From Spodoptera frugiperda (Eukaryota; Arthropoda; Insecta; Lepidoptera; Noctuidae), in assembly GCF_023101765.2 (NCBI RefSeq), contig NC_064225.1:6944001-7008000 (forward strand): a DNA stretch of 64,000 bases. The letters are read 5' to 3'. The notes below the pieces were generated by a model. It was not told the origin of the DNA. It saw nothing but the letters and a program-made list of their open reading frames with translations, and did not search any database. The number at the start of each line of letters is the position of its first letter. The first letter of the stretch is position 1. Shown one piece after another: positions 1 through 10,714 of the stretch. Both the position numbers and the translations under genes were made by a program.

Positions 1-344
1 TAAAAGTGGTGCACGCTAAACCGTTTACGTTGCTACCGAGTCACGCAATAGTGAGTTTAAAGTGGAGGGAGTAATGTCTAAAATTACATTTGCTATTTTT
101 TATATTGTACAGGTTATGTTTTCAATCTTAACGTATGAAATAACTTGAAGTATTAGTATTGTAGAATGACATAAGGAAAGGCTATTTGAGTCGCATAATA
201 TTTCTGGTGGTGAAGAAAGTCCATATTATTTTGAAACTGTTTCAGTGGTCATTAGTCATCAATATTGTTTGGCACGGACACAATACGGAGTCTCAAGTTT
301 GGTTTCCAGGTCGATCTAAGTGTTATTGGGTTTTTAGGGAACAG
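1..344. other. AT-rich sequence, nothing recognised
   Basis: No coding frame with family resemblance, splice-bounded exon or structured repeat was recognised. Around 300-335 there is a weak likeness to the downstream part of the tRNA-derived SINE B family (a GGTCG...GTGTTATTGGG stretch), too short to call. Confidence 0.4.
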
Positions 345-545
345 AAAGTAAAGTTCCCAAGAAAAGGAGGAAACTCCGACCAGGCGAGGTGATTGTACGG
401 GCTTTCTGCTCAACTGTTGTTTGTTGGGATTTTTTATCCATGTTTATTCGCATGTAAACTTCATATGTGGAATGTAGGATTTATTTGTTCGTCGATTGTC
501 TATGTGCAACCTCTGTCATCTGTCAGTTGTCATGTGTGGCCACAG
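345..545 (+). repeat. Unclassified interspersed repeat, copy 1
   Basis: This roughly 200-bp segment is matched in inverted orientation at 29372-29572: both contain the CTCCGACCAGGCGAGGTGAT block, the GGGCTTTCTG...CAACTGTT block and the CGCATGTAAACTTCA block in the same order. Two diverged copies 29 kb apart in opposite orientation indicate a dispersed repeat rather than a gene; small frames across it are not conserved between copies. The class is unknown. Confidence 0.6.
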
Positions 546-1002
546 GATTTCCGATTATTAAAAAAAACTAAAATAATTATCAAGAAGCTAGTTAATTTAA
601 AAATATTCACAAAAAAGTAGCAAGCATTACATCACTAAGTAAAATTAGTTTGATTAAAATTCGTGGAACGTGTTCGGCCTGGATTAATTAACTTATTAAA
701 AGAAAAATTGTAGTAAGTAATTATTTATGTTTGTACTTTTTTGGCCTGCGTTAGACACTGAACTTTAAATTAGTTCAGACTGCCTAAAAGTTAGATTCTT
801 GTAATTATAAGTTTCTTAGTTTATATTTCTTATAAATATTATAATTTAGATTATCCGTCTAAGTTTTGTAATGAACATTTTATAATCCGGCTTCTTAGTG
901 AGCTTTCCAGAGTTTTCCGATATGATTAAGTTATTCTTTCGCCATACCCAGTTTCTATTGTTTATGATGTCTCAGTATTTATAACCGTGGAGGAATTAAT
1001 TT

Positions 1003-1190
1003 TGACTGCACGGTTGGCACGGTGGTCAGGTAACTGGCTACCGTGCAACATGTCGCAGGTTCGATTACCGCATTGTTGTTCCGGGTCTGGGTGTCATGTG
1101 TGTGTGTGTGTGTTTTTAAACGCAACAACGACACAAGAGAATATCCTAATGTGGGTCAACGTTTTCATAAAATTAAAAAAAAAAACATTC
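1003..1190 (+). mobile_element. tRNA-derived SINE, family A
   Basis: The 5' part reads like a tRNA-type pol III promoter: an A-box-like TGGCACGGTGG and a B-box GGTTCGATTAC about 40 nt downstream. It is followed by the body shared with other copies in the window (CGGGTCTGGGTGTCATGTGTG and the ACGACACAAGAGAA block). Other copies are at 2438-2603, 25010-25170, 28390-28583 and 45115-45305. A GT-dinucleotide run (about 1097-1112) lies inside. No protein is expected. Confidence 0.75.
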
Positions 1191-1383
1191 GCATTAGGCG
1201 ATAAAGACGTGTTGAACTGAGTACAATACAATCAAATTGAAAACTGAAACGCATTTTCAGAATTAAATGGAATCAGCTCAAAAGGTAACGATAGCGAGTA
1301 TAAATGTTCCCATAACAAAGGTTATCAATCAATTATTATCATCCACGACATTGTGAATGTCAAAATGGACGATAATTTATCTC

Positions 1384-1436
1384 GTAGCACGGCTACGCCT
1401 GCTACGCGCTACGTGGCTACGAGGCTACGCCGCTAC
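1384..1436. repeat. GCTACG/CGTAGC-rich cluster
   Basis: Within about 50 bp the hexamer GCTACG or its complement CGTAGC recurs many times in irregular spacing and both orientations. A second cluster of the same words lies at 38256-38307. Such direct and inverted packing can fold on itself and resembles terminal or internal repeats of a small DNA transposon, but no element boundary is visible. Confidence 0.55.
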
Positions 1437-1711
1437 ATCAAAGGGTCTCAAATGACATAGATAAATGCTACGGCTTCGAAGCGATTTCTTAGTTCAGCCG
1501 AGCGGTGCTGTTTAGAATTTATAAAAGGTATGATGAATATAATTTATCTTGTTTGTTTGTAAAACGATTTGTGTTTAAAGTCTGTTCAGATTGCTTATTT
1601 GAATCACTGTTAACAATATATGAACCCAAAAGTAAGCTAATAATTTCATATTTATTATTGAGTGCATATTGCATTTAGAATGCATGCATGATTTTTATAA
1701 AATTCGGTAAT

Positions 1712-1865
1712 TTTTTTTATGGAATAAGCCGGTAAACGAGCAGACGGATCACCTGATGGTAAGCAATTGCCGCCGCCCATGGACACCCGAAACACCAGAG
1801 GCGTTACAAATACGTTGTCAACCTTTTAGGGTTTCGGAATTTAAGGGTTGTTAAGGAATCGGAGA
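1712..1865 (+). mobile_element. Short interspersed repeat, family C (5' part)
   Basis: The segment starts near TTTTTTTATGGAATAAGCCG and continues through the GCAGACGGATCACCTGATGG and CCGCCGCCCATGGACACCCG blocks. The same order is found at 26161-26430, 27381-27690 and 32600-32885. The 3' part seen in those copies (GGCCGTGGTATCACTCCGGT region) is missing here. No pol III boxes were clear enough to call, so the class (SINE or MITE) is left open. Confidence 0.75.
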
Positions 1866-2261
1866 AGGCTTTTTAAACAAATTTATTATTTCTGAGTGAG
1901 CTAATATCATTTCTTTTAACCCAAAAACTAACATTTCAAACCTAAACATTTTAAAAGCCCCTATATTTGAAAAGTTCACATGTCGACAAAGTGTACGTGG
2001 CTACTCGTGCCGACTGCGATACTACGCTCTTACAACAAATCCGACAAAAAGAGGAAAACTTCGGTATCGAACGGATCTAGCGCGCGGTGTTTGGTATGTA
2101 CGTGTGAAACTCTTTCATTCGGTTTCAAAAGAGGTAGGTATTTCAGTTAAAAAAGAACTATGCCTATTTTTTAATAGAGGTGGTTTTACTTTGTAGACCT
2201 AGTGAGAAATTTCGGCCTATTCATTTTCCAAAATTTTAAGCAAAATTGTGTTTCAAGAATG

Positions 2262-2335
2262 GTCACACCTTTTCCGTGTGAAAAGAGGCCTTAGATCAGC
2301 AGTAGGCATGGTACGGCTGATCATGATGATGTGCT
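2262..2335 (+). mobile_element. RTE-like LINE 3' tail, 5'-truncated
   Basis: It carries the GTGTGAAAAGAGGCCTTAG...CAGCAGTAGGCATGG...CGGCTGATCATGATGATG series. This is the well-known 3'-terminal pattern of lepidopteran RTE-type LINEs (AGAGGCC...CAGCAGTGG...GGCTGATGATG). Only the last 70 or so bases are present, as expected from incomplete target-primed reverse transcription. Related tails lie at 8170-8365, 35215-35395 and 61500-61650, plus the 29-nt insertion at 23533-23561. Confidence 0.7.
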
Positions 2336-2437
2336 TCAAAAATATTACCTACTTCTGGCAATTTATATAAATTCTAAATTATGTAAATGGAAATGTTACA
2401 AATCATTCTTCGTTTAAAAAAAACATAGTCCTACTCT

Positions 2438-2603
2438 AGGCTTTACTCCTATGTCGTGGGTGTGTTCACTAACACACACGTACACTTACAAATAACATTT
2501 AGACCCGAAACAACAATTTAGGATCACACAAAGAGTTGGTTCGTGCGGGAATCGAACTCGCTACGCGGCAGCCGGTTATACAGCTACTGCGCCAACCGTG
2601 TAA
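2438..2603 (-). mobile_element. tRNA-derived SINE, family A
   Basis: The reverse complement gives the family A order: an A-box region (GTTGGCGCAGTAGCTG), a B-box (GGTTCGATTCCC-like; on the plus strand CGGGAATCGAACTCG), then the GATCC...TGTTGTTTCGGGTCT body. A (CA)n stretch corresponds to the GT run of the copy at 1003. It is among the better preserved copies. Confidence 0.8.
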
Positions 2604-3090
2604 TCATTATCAAATAAACATAAAAATAAATGAGTATTTAACTCCTACGACATAATAAGAAAATCTCAATAAAACATTACTTTTGACAAAAGCAAAGGAA
2701 AAGGTTAATAAGCATTTCTAAATCCCACGTTAAACAAAATCGTTCCCTTTGTGAAAAGGAATAAGGGTCATAAAATTCAAGCACCTTTACAATACTATAC
2801 ACAGAATAAGGTAACATCTAGAAGCGATAACGATCCCTAGAGGTTACTATTATGGTCGAGTTTAGTTATACCCAGCTTTGGAACGGCTATTACGTTCGTT
2901 GTTACAGTCATTCCATACAATACGTAATACGCTGTTATCGAACGTACCTACCAAAGAAATATGTAAATGGAACATTGTTTCCATAGTAAAGGTAGTTGAG
3001 GCTAATCTAGTTGTTTGGGTTTTAATTCCATGTTTATTTATAATTAGTCTTTGTTATGTTATAGGGGAATGAAAGAAAGTAATGTGCCTC

Positions 3091-3352
3091 TGCCTCGTTA
3101 GTCGAGTGGTCGCAAGTGCAAGACAAGGGGTCTCAGGTTCAATTCCCGGGTCGGGTAAAGTGTTACTGGGCTTATTTCGGTTTGTAAATAGCAGCAGTAG
3201 CACGTAGTGAAAATGTGGTAATAGACTCACCCCCTATTAAAAGGGACTTACAAATTGCGGAAAATGTACATTGCATTGTACAGTAACATTACGTGACATA
3301 ATGTGTCCCTCTGCCTATCCCTTCAGGGATAAAAGGCCTGGCGACATACATA
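3091..3352 (+). mobile_element. tRNA-derived SINE, family B
   Basis: It starts with TGCCTCGTTAGTCGAGTGGT, a tRNA-like A-box head, followed by a B-box GGTTCAATTCCCGGGTCGGG, then AAAGTGTTACTGGGCTT and a 3' part with CCCTTCAGGGATAAAAGGCC. A close relative lies at 28876-29175 in the same order. An ATA-rich microsatellite follows at 3345-3370. The body downstream of the tRNA head is family-specific, so this is a SINE and not a functional tRNA gene. Confidence 0.8.
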
Positions 3353-3585
3353 CATATATATAATAATAATACCCACTCTAAACTTATCATTATTCACCAC
3401 ATTCTTCTCCATCTAGACAAGTCACATGACCATCACACACACTCCACCACCATTGACATGACCGCTCGCCCCAGTTCGCCACACTTCACTCACTCCCTAA
3501 TACACACAGTTCCGCTCTCTCGGTGTAAATGCACGCCCAACTTAATTAGCGGAAGCACGCTATGTGTCGTGACACTTTGCAGTTC

Positions 3586-4015
3586 CACTTGTGAGTGTGT
3601 CATGGATGCTAAGGAGGATACACTGTTTTGATAGACTTGATGATGTTCGATGGAATAGAGCGAAATATTATGACGTACTACATAGTTTCTGCCAGGCTGT
3701 GGCTTCAACCGCGTTTCCGTTGCTTAAAACGTAGCCTCCACTTGTGAGTGTGTCATGGATGCAAAGGAGGATACACTGTTTTGATAGACTTGATGATGTT
3801 CTATTGTAATTTTCGTGAGACGTACTAAATATGAGCCTCTAGCATGGCTTGAAACTAGTCGAGTTCCTCGTCAAACAGTTACGCGAGTAAGCCGATAACA
3901 TATAATAATTAATTTGATGATGTTCGATGGAATAAAGCAAAATATGGCCTACTAGTTTCTGCTAGGTGGCAGCTTCAAACGCGTTCCAGTTGGTTAAAAA
4001 GTAGCCTATGTGTTA
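3586..4015. repeat. Local tandem duplication, unit about 150 bp
   Basis: The block starting CCACTTGTGAGTGTGTCATG and running through GGAGGATACACTGTTTTGAT, TGATGATGTTCGATGG, GTTTCTGC and the CTTCAA.CGCGTT block occurs first at about 3586-3735 and again at about 3736-4015. The second unit is longer because a foreign segment (3802-3913) was inserted in it. No coding function is apparent. Confidence 0.7.
3802..3913 (-). mobile_element. Repeat E insertion with 12-bp target duplication
   Basis: The 112-bp segment is flanked by a perfect 12-bp direct repeat TTGATGATGTTC (3790-3801 and 3914-3925). The neighbouring unit at 3655 shows the uninterrupted site. The body (TTTCGTGAGACGTACTAAAT, then the complement of ATGTTATCGGCTTACTCGCG...CGAGGAACTCGACTAGTTTC) also occurs at 9800-10340, 41308-41390, 52673-52790 and 63566-63744. 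The class is unknown; the duplication length is shared with the copy at 63566. Confidence 0.75.
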
Positions 4016-4057
4016 TCACAATCCTCTCGGCAGTTTCGACGTGTTTGAGTAATAAAT

Positions 4058-4399
4058 ATCCCACCCAAAACATAAATGTGAAAGGCTGCCAAGTTCGATA
4101 ATATTGGAATGCTTCGCTTATAAAAGAAGTGAGATCTAAATAAGTACCAAGTTCCATACACAGACCTCAGTTAAAAATGATATAACAAGTTGGCAAGTTT
4201 TCACACACTTTGTTATAAACCTACTAAACGCAATGAGTCAAGTATATAATTTTCTATTAAAACTTGCCAAGTTATATCATTTTTAACTGAGGTCTGTGTA
4301 TGGAACTTGGTACTTATTTAGATCTCACTTCTTTTATAAGCGAAGCATTCCAATATTATCGAACTTGGCAGCCTTTCACATTTATGTTTTGGGTGGGAT
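4058..4399. repeat. Large near-perfect palindrome (foldback element)
   Basis: The left arm 4058-4201 and right arm 4259-4399 are reverse complements over about 141 bp, the only clear difference being an extra AAG in the left arm; the spacer is 57 bp. The outer ends read ATCCCACCC / GGGTGGGAT. The motif AGAAGTGAGATC inside the arm also lies next to the palindrome at 33858, which likewise starts ATCCCA. Open frames across the arm are mirror artefacts. A foldback transposon or a recent inverted duplication would explain it. Confidence 0.85.
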
Positions 4400-5619
4400 T
4401 TCATTTATTTTTGTAAGGTTTAATTTCTTTTTTTCTTATTTTACTTTACTTTGACTAAATACAAACCTTCGTAACGAATTTTAGGTCGGTACGACCATTG
4501 GAACATATAGATATTTTTTTGTTTTATTCCTTAGGGGTATGAATTTACACCTTCATTATTTTTAAAACCGACTCACACTTGGCCATTTTCAGATTTTTTC
4601 CTTTACCTTGACCTAAAGACCTACCTCCATGCCAAATTTCAAGTCAATACGACCATTGGAAGTGGTCTAGGTTTTTGATGAGTGAGTGAGTGAGTCAGTC
4701 AGTGAGTGTATAGTAAAAATAGCGATTTTCTGACGTCAATATCTCAAGACCTATAATAGGTACATTAATGAAATTTTGTATTTTAGATAAGTAAGTAGAT
4801 CTCGACAGATACTAGAAATTTCATATGCGTAGATAAAATAGATTTTGAGTTATAGGTGGGTCGAACTTGGCCCGAAATGGTTCGTGTAATATAACCCACG
4901 GCCGGTGTGTCGGTTTTTTTGCTCGAACTTGGCGGACACACTGCCGTGTGTCTAGATACACACACTTTCACTCACTAACTGTTGCATGTTGATGAGGGGT
5001 GATAAACTTGAAGCCATGATTTTGGTTACACATGAAGTGCTGTTATTCCTTGTTATTGTAGAAAATTTGGTAATCCGGGTTTAGTGTTCTCCAATGCACC
5101 CCAAGAAATGTTGGTTCTTACATAACAAGTATTATTCTTTCAGTATTCAGTTTTCTGTTTGTCACTCAATCACCGGGACAAACATGGCACATATTTTTTT
5201 TTGTTGATTTCATTTAGAATTACTGCTGTGGAATGATTTGCTGTATTTATTTAACGAAGAAAGAATATTATTTGTGTTTTTTGTGTGTAATTAATAATGT
5301 ATAATACTCTTCCATCTATGTTAATTTTTAAAAACTAAAACATAACACCAGCACACAATTTCATAAAAAAACAAGTTGCGAATAAAATTACAAACTTTTT
5401 TTAACAAGCTTGTTTGGTGTAACTAGCACGTGCACGTGTCCTAGTTTTTGAATAACCATATTTATTTCAATTTACTTTGGAATGGAAAGTAAATAAAGTA
5501 GACAAACATACGGGCTATACCGATATGGAATAAAAATATGTGTTTTTGTCTCAATATAGTATTTTGATGATGTCGACTTAATGTGTTGTGATCTCGATAA
5601 ATTAATTTGTTTGTTCTGA
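4400..5619. other. Probable decayed repeat plus unrecognised AT-rich DNA
   Basis: At 4679-4708 there is a GAGT/CAGT run of the kind often found inside lepidopteran transposons, with GGTCGGTACGACCATTGGAA and a second ACGACCATTGGAAGTGG copy 150 bp later. A similar style of sequence (CACTCACTGACTCACCG) occurs at 33495-33515. No protein domain is recognisable, and I see nothing structured in 5000-5600. Confidence 0.4.
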
Positions 5620-5692
5620 TCCATTGGTTAAGCGGTTGCAAGTGCGACTGCTAAGCAAGATGTCTTGGATATCAGGTCGGGCAAAGAATTAA
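5620..5692 (+). mobile_element. Diverged tRNA-type SINE head (family B-like)
   Basis: TCCATTGGTTAAGCGGTTGC...GACTGCTAAGCAAGATGTC... and GGTCGGGCAAAG resemble the family B tRNA-like head, but the B-box is degraded. Only the head is visible. The next kilobase to 6720 holds nothing I can assign apart from a GTCGCGTCGCGTCGTG stretch near 6525-6545 that resembles the TCGTG-rich segment at 42690. Confidence 0.45.
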
Positions 5693-6720
5693 TCATTAGT
5701 ATTATTTATTAAACTTACATGGTTAATAGCATGGAGGTTTTAAATCGTATGGATCGATAATCTTACAGGTGAATTCAGTATCACTATAATCGTAGGTTGT
5801 CTAGAGGTCGTAGTTTGAAAGGCCGTAATTCGTCGATTAATTTAAGGTATTTTAAGCTAATAGCTTTTTACGATAAGTACTTGTAAAAAGACTTAAATCT
5901 CTTCAACATCAATTTTATTCACATTAACAGTGCATGACATTCCTCTATTAGATATGGGCCTGCTCTACATGAGAAGGAGGATTAAATACTCGTATCATAG
6001 GTTAAAAGGTTCAGGTTTATCGATAGTGCTGCTGCTAGGTCTATGTTAAATGGTAGTGACAGACATAGTCTACTCTATCGTCATCATACTATATCGACTC
6101 ACAATATCAAAACTAATAAACTTTTTTTAATAAAAGCGTACCGGCTTTCAATTTTATTTATTTACCGCTTCCATTTCAAAAGTCGGGTATTATCCCCAAA
6201 ACCTTCTCCTAAGTTTAAAAATACTATGCTGAAAACTGCATCAAAATCGATTCAGCAAAACGCGAGATAATCGCGCACAAACATACATACATACAGGTCA
6301 AACTGAGAACCTTCTTTTTTTGAAGTCGGTACAAAATGACAAATACTAAGCTCATACCAAAAATTGGATCCCACACGCTGCAGCAATGACATCATCTATC
6401 ATCTAATCCATATAACATTATGACAGCACGTTTTTCATTATCCCAACATTAGCATCACGTAGGGATCGTTTGTTTGCTTATAATGTAGCCGTGTGAAGAT
6501 ATTCCGGCATTGTCGCGCGAGGCACGTCGCGTCGCGTCGTGTCACAGACTAGAATGGCAGGAATTTTGTCGCCTCTACGCCGTGTGCCAAAATGAACAAG
6601 TGCATTGTATTTATTTGAAATTTTATGAGGAATATGTTAAACATGTTGTTGTGTAGTAGAATAGGAGTAGAATACATTATTTATGGCAAAACCTACTCTA
6701 TTCTTGAATTTTTAAGAGCC

Positions 6721-7030
6721 GATTAACGACACAATAGAAAATTTATTATGTCTACGTAGATACCACGGGTTAAGGAACTACATATATATTAACAGAGATA
6801 GGGAAGCAGTGCTTTTTAATAAACCAGAACCCTTTGAACTGCGATTCGATCGGTTCGACAAACATATTTTTTTTTATATCGTAATATTTGATTTGACATT
6901 CAAAAGTGCCTTGCCGATCTATGTGAAATAAATAATTCTGACCTTGATGTTGATTCTCAACCCACCTGCCAAGCTATTAGGGCAAACCTCTCTTTCTCCC
7001 ACAGTCTAGCAGTGGACTATGATTCTAGCG
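6721..7030 (+). mobile_element. Old RTE-like LINE 3' region
   Basis: The segment carries in order GGTTAAGGAACT, GGGAAGCAGTGCTTT, CCAGAACCCTTTGAACTGCG, CCCACCTGCCAAG, AGGGCAAACC and CAGTCTAGCAGTGGACTATG. This is the usual series of the 3' untranslated part of lepidopteran RTE-type LINEs. A sister fragment in the same order is at 38475-38640. It is diverged and lacks any open reverse-transcriptase frame. Confidence 0.6.
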
Positions 7031-8169
7031 AAAGATATATCGTACTTTCCCTACCTACATAAAATAACCTATCAAAACTTTCTACAGCATTCCTCTCTAG
7101 CAATTTCAAGAGCTACTACAGTCCATAACAATGCCTTAACTGCTGCTTTACAAAGACTAGAGTAGTGTTCTTGATATTGCATCGTCATTGCACACATATG
7201 CATGAGTACTATACTTACGTGAGTTAGTTAACTTTAAACCAGAATATGCAGTTCTGAATAACTTTATGAGACAGTTATAACTGTTATGTTAGTTTGTCTT
7301 CTTAGAGTTATTACTGACACACTGTGAGAAAGTTAATTTTGCCCCAAAATTCGTAAACTGTTGGAAAATAGTTACCTACTCTGTGTTACATAGGTTAACT
7401 TTTAAACTCACTTAGTAAAAAGAGGAGATTCTTGCCTACTCCCTTCTAACAGGAACCGAATAAGGACTAAACAATTTATTTTTATTTTACTCTTTATGCA
7501 CATGAATGTGTACATAGGTGGGCTTAATGCCGTAGGCAAACAACAACAATATGACAGTAGTCGAATTTTGAACATTACCTTTTAAACTGCAATCTCTAGT
7601 CCGCCTCCCAAGCGTGGAGATTAATCAAACTCCTTTTACGTAGAGTTCCTTCCAATGGCAAGGATTGATGATGATAATGAATATCAAATTTAAGATATAA
7701 GACATAACGTTCAATTTTGCCTGTCACTACTTCTAACTACACTGACAATACAGCTAGCTAGCCGAGACAGTTGGCTGGATTTCCCAAAGTATTTTATCTC
7801 AGTACTCTTTTAATAGAACCCGAAGGATTACTTAACATAGACTTAGTAAGAAAGGATTTTCTAGTTGGCTTACAGCCAATTACTAAGAGCCGAATCAAGG
7901 TCAAAGCTTTAAATTAAGTGGAATGGGCGAATTAATTTATTCCTTTAATTCAAACACTTTTCAGAAAAAAATTTTTGGAGAGAACAGATTGGAATTTTAG
8001 AAAGATTTTTACACTGTTTATTTTTATTAATCCTTTAATTTTGATGAGAATCTTTGGAATTAATATTGCCTTGGTGTTGATTTAGGTTCAGGTAAGTTCA
8101 GCAGTGAACGGTAGTGTACAGAAGCCTTATACAGTACTGTGATCAATACTTTAATTTATTTGCTACTTA
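7031..8169. other. No gene recognised
   Basis: AT-rich sequence without a convincing exon or conserved repeat. A weak RTE-like fragment (CGCCTCCCAAGCGTGGAGATTA at about 7600) is the only familiar piece. Confidence 0.4.
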
Positions 8170-8365
8170 TATTCATTCCAAGTGTGCGAGAGCCATGCTT
8201 CGACTCGAATGGGCCGACTCGACCCGAGTAATTCGGATTATTAATTTTAATATCTAATTATCAAGTAGTCTGAAGCGTGGTGATTAATGCTCAAACCTCT
8301 TTCGTGTGAGAAGAGGCCTTTGGTCAGCAGTGGTCACTTATAGACTGATGTGATGTGATGTGTTG
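8170..8365 (+). mobile_element. RTE-like LINE 3' tail
   Basis: GTGGTGATTAATGCTCAAAC, TTTCGTGTGAGAAGAGGCCT, TTGGTCAGCAGTGG and CTTATAGACTGATGTGATG occur in order, ending in a TGATG-type microsatellite. The same series is at 35215-35395 and, inverted, at 61500-61650. It is a 5'-truncated LINE end with no coding content. Confidence 0.7.
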
Positions 8366-8868
8366 TTACACCCATTATAAGGAGTGTTTTTCGTGATAGT
8401 ACATGGCCATTAATGTACAAAATTGGTCAACAGAGTCTGTCACCTGTCTAGAAACAACAGCTTACTCAAAACAAAATTTATTCCCTCCTGTATAATTTAA
8501 AGGGACCAACAATTAACACCGGTGCGGTTTTTGTCTCAACATTAACATAGGAATTACAAGAGAATCTAATTGAAAATTCCAACTAAAACTAAATTTATTT
8601 GTGTTCCCAACGAATTCGTCGCGACATTCAAATTGGACTAGTATTAAATTTTCAACGGAATGTTAGTTTAAGTATCGAAGTTTTTCAAGGTAATTTAGGG
8701 AAGAAATTCTGTTAAATGGGGCGAATTTAAAACGATACGAATTCCTTAATGTTTTGAGGTATTTAAAATAGTACCTAGCGTTTTGTGAAGTACAGGTACT
8801 TAAGAAACTTTTAGCTAAGATAGATCTTCCATTTGATTTGTGGGAGTTTAGGGAGGCATTGGTGAGGG

Positions 8869-9075
8869 AGCTGCGGACTATTTAGCGGGTTACTGGGGCT
8901 CCGGTTCATAGAGCAAGGAGTAGGAACGGGGTATAAAAACCACCCATTTGTTCCTACTATTGCTCTTTAAGTCTGTAAGAGTCAGAGAGAGAGAGAGATA
9001 GTCTGACACTCTATCTCGTTACGACCAGGGCGGGAGAAGTAATTGGAAGATTTCGCCCGTAAAAGGCATTGATGA
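8869..9075 (+). mobile_element. Short interspersed repeat, family D
   Basis: Family D hallmarks in order are: GAGCTGCGGACT, TAGCGGGTTACTGGGGCTCC, AGGAGTAGGAACGGGGT, a GTCTGACACTC block, GGGCGGGAGAAGTAATTGG and a final A-rich part. This copy has an internal inverted repeat insertion around 8935-8985 (TAGGAACGGGGTATAAAAACC...CCATTTGTTCCTA) and a (GA)n run at 8985-8999. No tRNA-like promoter was found, so the class is open. Confidence 0.7.
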
Positions 9076-9800
9076 GAAATCGCAAAATCTCGTATCAAAG
9101 GTATAGTTTAGGTTCCTGTGCCAACCAAGAATAATACGTATTTTCCAAACACTATCCTGTCGAATCTATCATAAGAGCAGCCTGGTCAAATAATATCTCG
9201 ATAATATATCGAAAATCTAATTACATAGCACTGCGAGCACACCCACCCTAATTTAAAACGAGCAGTTCCATTAAACAGCATGCAACACTGCACCTCTCAA
9301 TTTCCAGCCTAATTTGCGTGACAAAGGGATCTAACGAAATGCACCCTGAATTTCTAGCCCCCAATGAACTGGGATTTTGCGAATATAGTGCACCTTAATT
9401 AGATTACACTGAGGCCTTTAACGACCCCTAGGGAAGGGCTTAACGGTCTATTTTTAAAGAGCCACGCGTGGCGTAAAGTTTTGAAGTGGGTGAAGTTTAA
9501 AGCGGTATGCATGAGTGTGGGTAAAACAAAGTTGGTTCGGAATGTTCCGTAGTATGCCGCATAAATTATCATGTTTTATTTTCGTATATCGTGCGATTCT
9601 GTGCTATTGTCAAGCATTGGGGTCTCGGGTTGATAATTCATAGTCAAATTAATTTGGTTCTTCAAAAAATTCACTGTAATAGTTATGAGACTTTAAATGT
9701 TTAGGTTTTTCAAAGAGCACTGTTGCTCAGTTTCTTTGAAATGTGTACGCTTTTAGTTGGTTCTTACGACACTCTTGAAGTAGACAAATGAAATATCTTA

Positions 9801-9841
9801 TTTTATTATAACTTTCGTACGACATACTAAATTAATTATTA
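9801..9841 (+). mobile_element. Repeat E, left piece split by a Helitron
   Basis: TTTTATTATAACTTTCGTAC and GACATACTAAATTAATTATT match the left part of the repeat E copy at 63566. The right part resumes at 10238 (TGTTATCGGCTCACG). The two halves rejoin exactly when the H2 Helitron at 9842-10237 is removed, which makes the 63566 copy a natural empty site. Confidence 0.75.
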
Positions 9842-10237
9842 CTAGTGGTCGCCTAGTGGCCGAAATTCGACCATATATGATTTAATTTACAATACCACTT
9901 AACGTACGTTGAAGGATAATTTTTATTTAATTCAAACTCTTTTATAAAACTCTTTTCATATGAGACGTGAGAATATCATCGCAATGTCTATCGATTTTGA
10001 CGTTTTGTCAAATACGATCAGATACTATGCATGTGTGTGTAATGTTTTATTTATTGATTTAATGTACTTTATAAGCATTATTTTTGAAAAATATTAGCGC
10101 TATGCACTTCTCTGACGTAGGAGCATAAAATTTGGTATACACATAAACTATAAGTATACCAAATTTTATGCTCCTACGTCCGCGCAATTTTCGTAAAATG
10201 TGGTCCAAAGTTTTTGCATCACGTATTAATATATAGA
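9842..10237 (-). mobile_element. Non-autonomous Helitron, family H2
   Basis: Read on the minus strand the element starts TCTATATATTAATACGTG and ends GGCGACCACTAG, flanked by A and T as Helitrons require (A|TC...CTAG|T). Copies with the same ends are at 44481-44853, 45333-45704 and 50123-50500, and a decayed one is at 36922-37193. It interrupts repeat E between A and T with no target duplication. It carries no Rep/helicase coding. An extra 27-bp inverted copy of its own sequence sits at 10114-10180. Confidence 0.8.
10114..10180. repeat. Perfect 27-bp inverted repeat inside H2
   Basis: The arms 10114-10140 and 10154-10180 are exact reverse complements around a 13-nt loop. In the other H2 copies only the right arm exists (CCAAATTTTATG.TCCTACGTC); the left arm is an added inverted copy. 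This is the footprint of a template switch during replication or rolling-circle synthesis. Confidence 0.9.
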
Positions 10238-10340
10238 TGTTATCGGCTCACGTAACTGTTTGACGAGGAACTCGACTAGTTTCAAGCCATGCTAGAGGCT
10301 CATATTTTTGAGCTGCATTCCACGACACACGACGATACCA
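10238..10340 (+). mobile_element. Repeat E, right piece
   Basis: TGTTATCGGCTCACGTAACT, GTTTGACGAGGAACTCGACT, TAGTTTCAAGCCATGCTAG and GGCTCATATTTTTGAGC continue the repeat E order seen at 52673 and 63600. The piece starts immediately after the inserted H2 element. Confidence 0.75.
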
Positions 10341-10714
10341 TAATAATTAAACTATTTTTTCACATTTTTTACTACAATCTACGGTACATATTTCCTACAT
10401 AATGACCACAAACAAATTAATTACAAAACCCATACAATTACGGTAATAGCGTAAGAGTTAACAACGACCACTCCTCGGAGTAGTTGAGGGAAGTAACAGC
10501 CGTGACCCTCAGGCGGAACTAATTAGCAAATGTTTTATATGTTGCCCTCAACACGGTCAATGAGGTCAACACACATTTCATATACAATCCTGGTACTGAG
10601 ACACGAGAATAATTGTCGGGATATGTTATTGTAATTTTTATTGTGTAATGTCACGGGTTTTTAGCGATCCGTAGCCAAATGGCAAAAAACAAAACCCATA
10701 TAGATTCTTCATGT

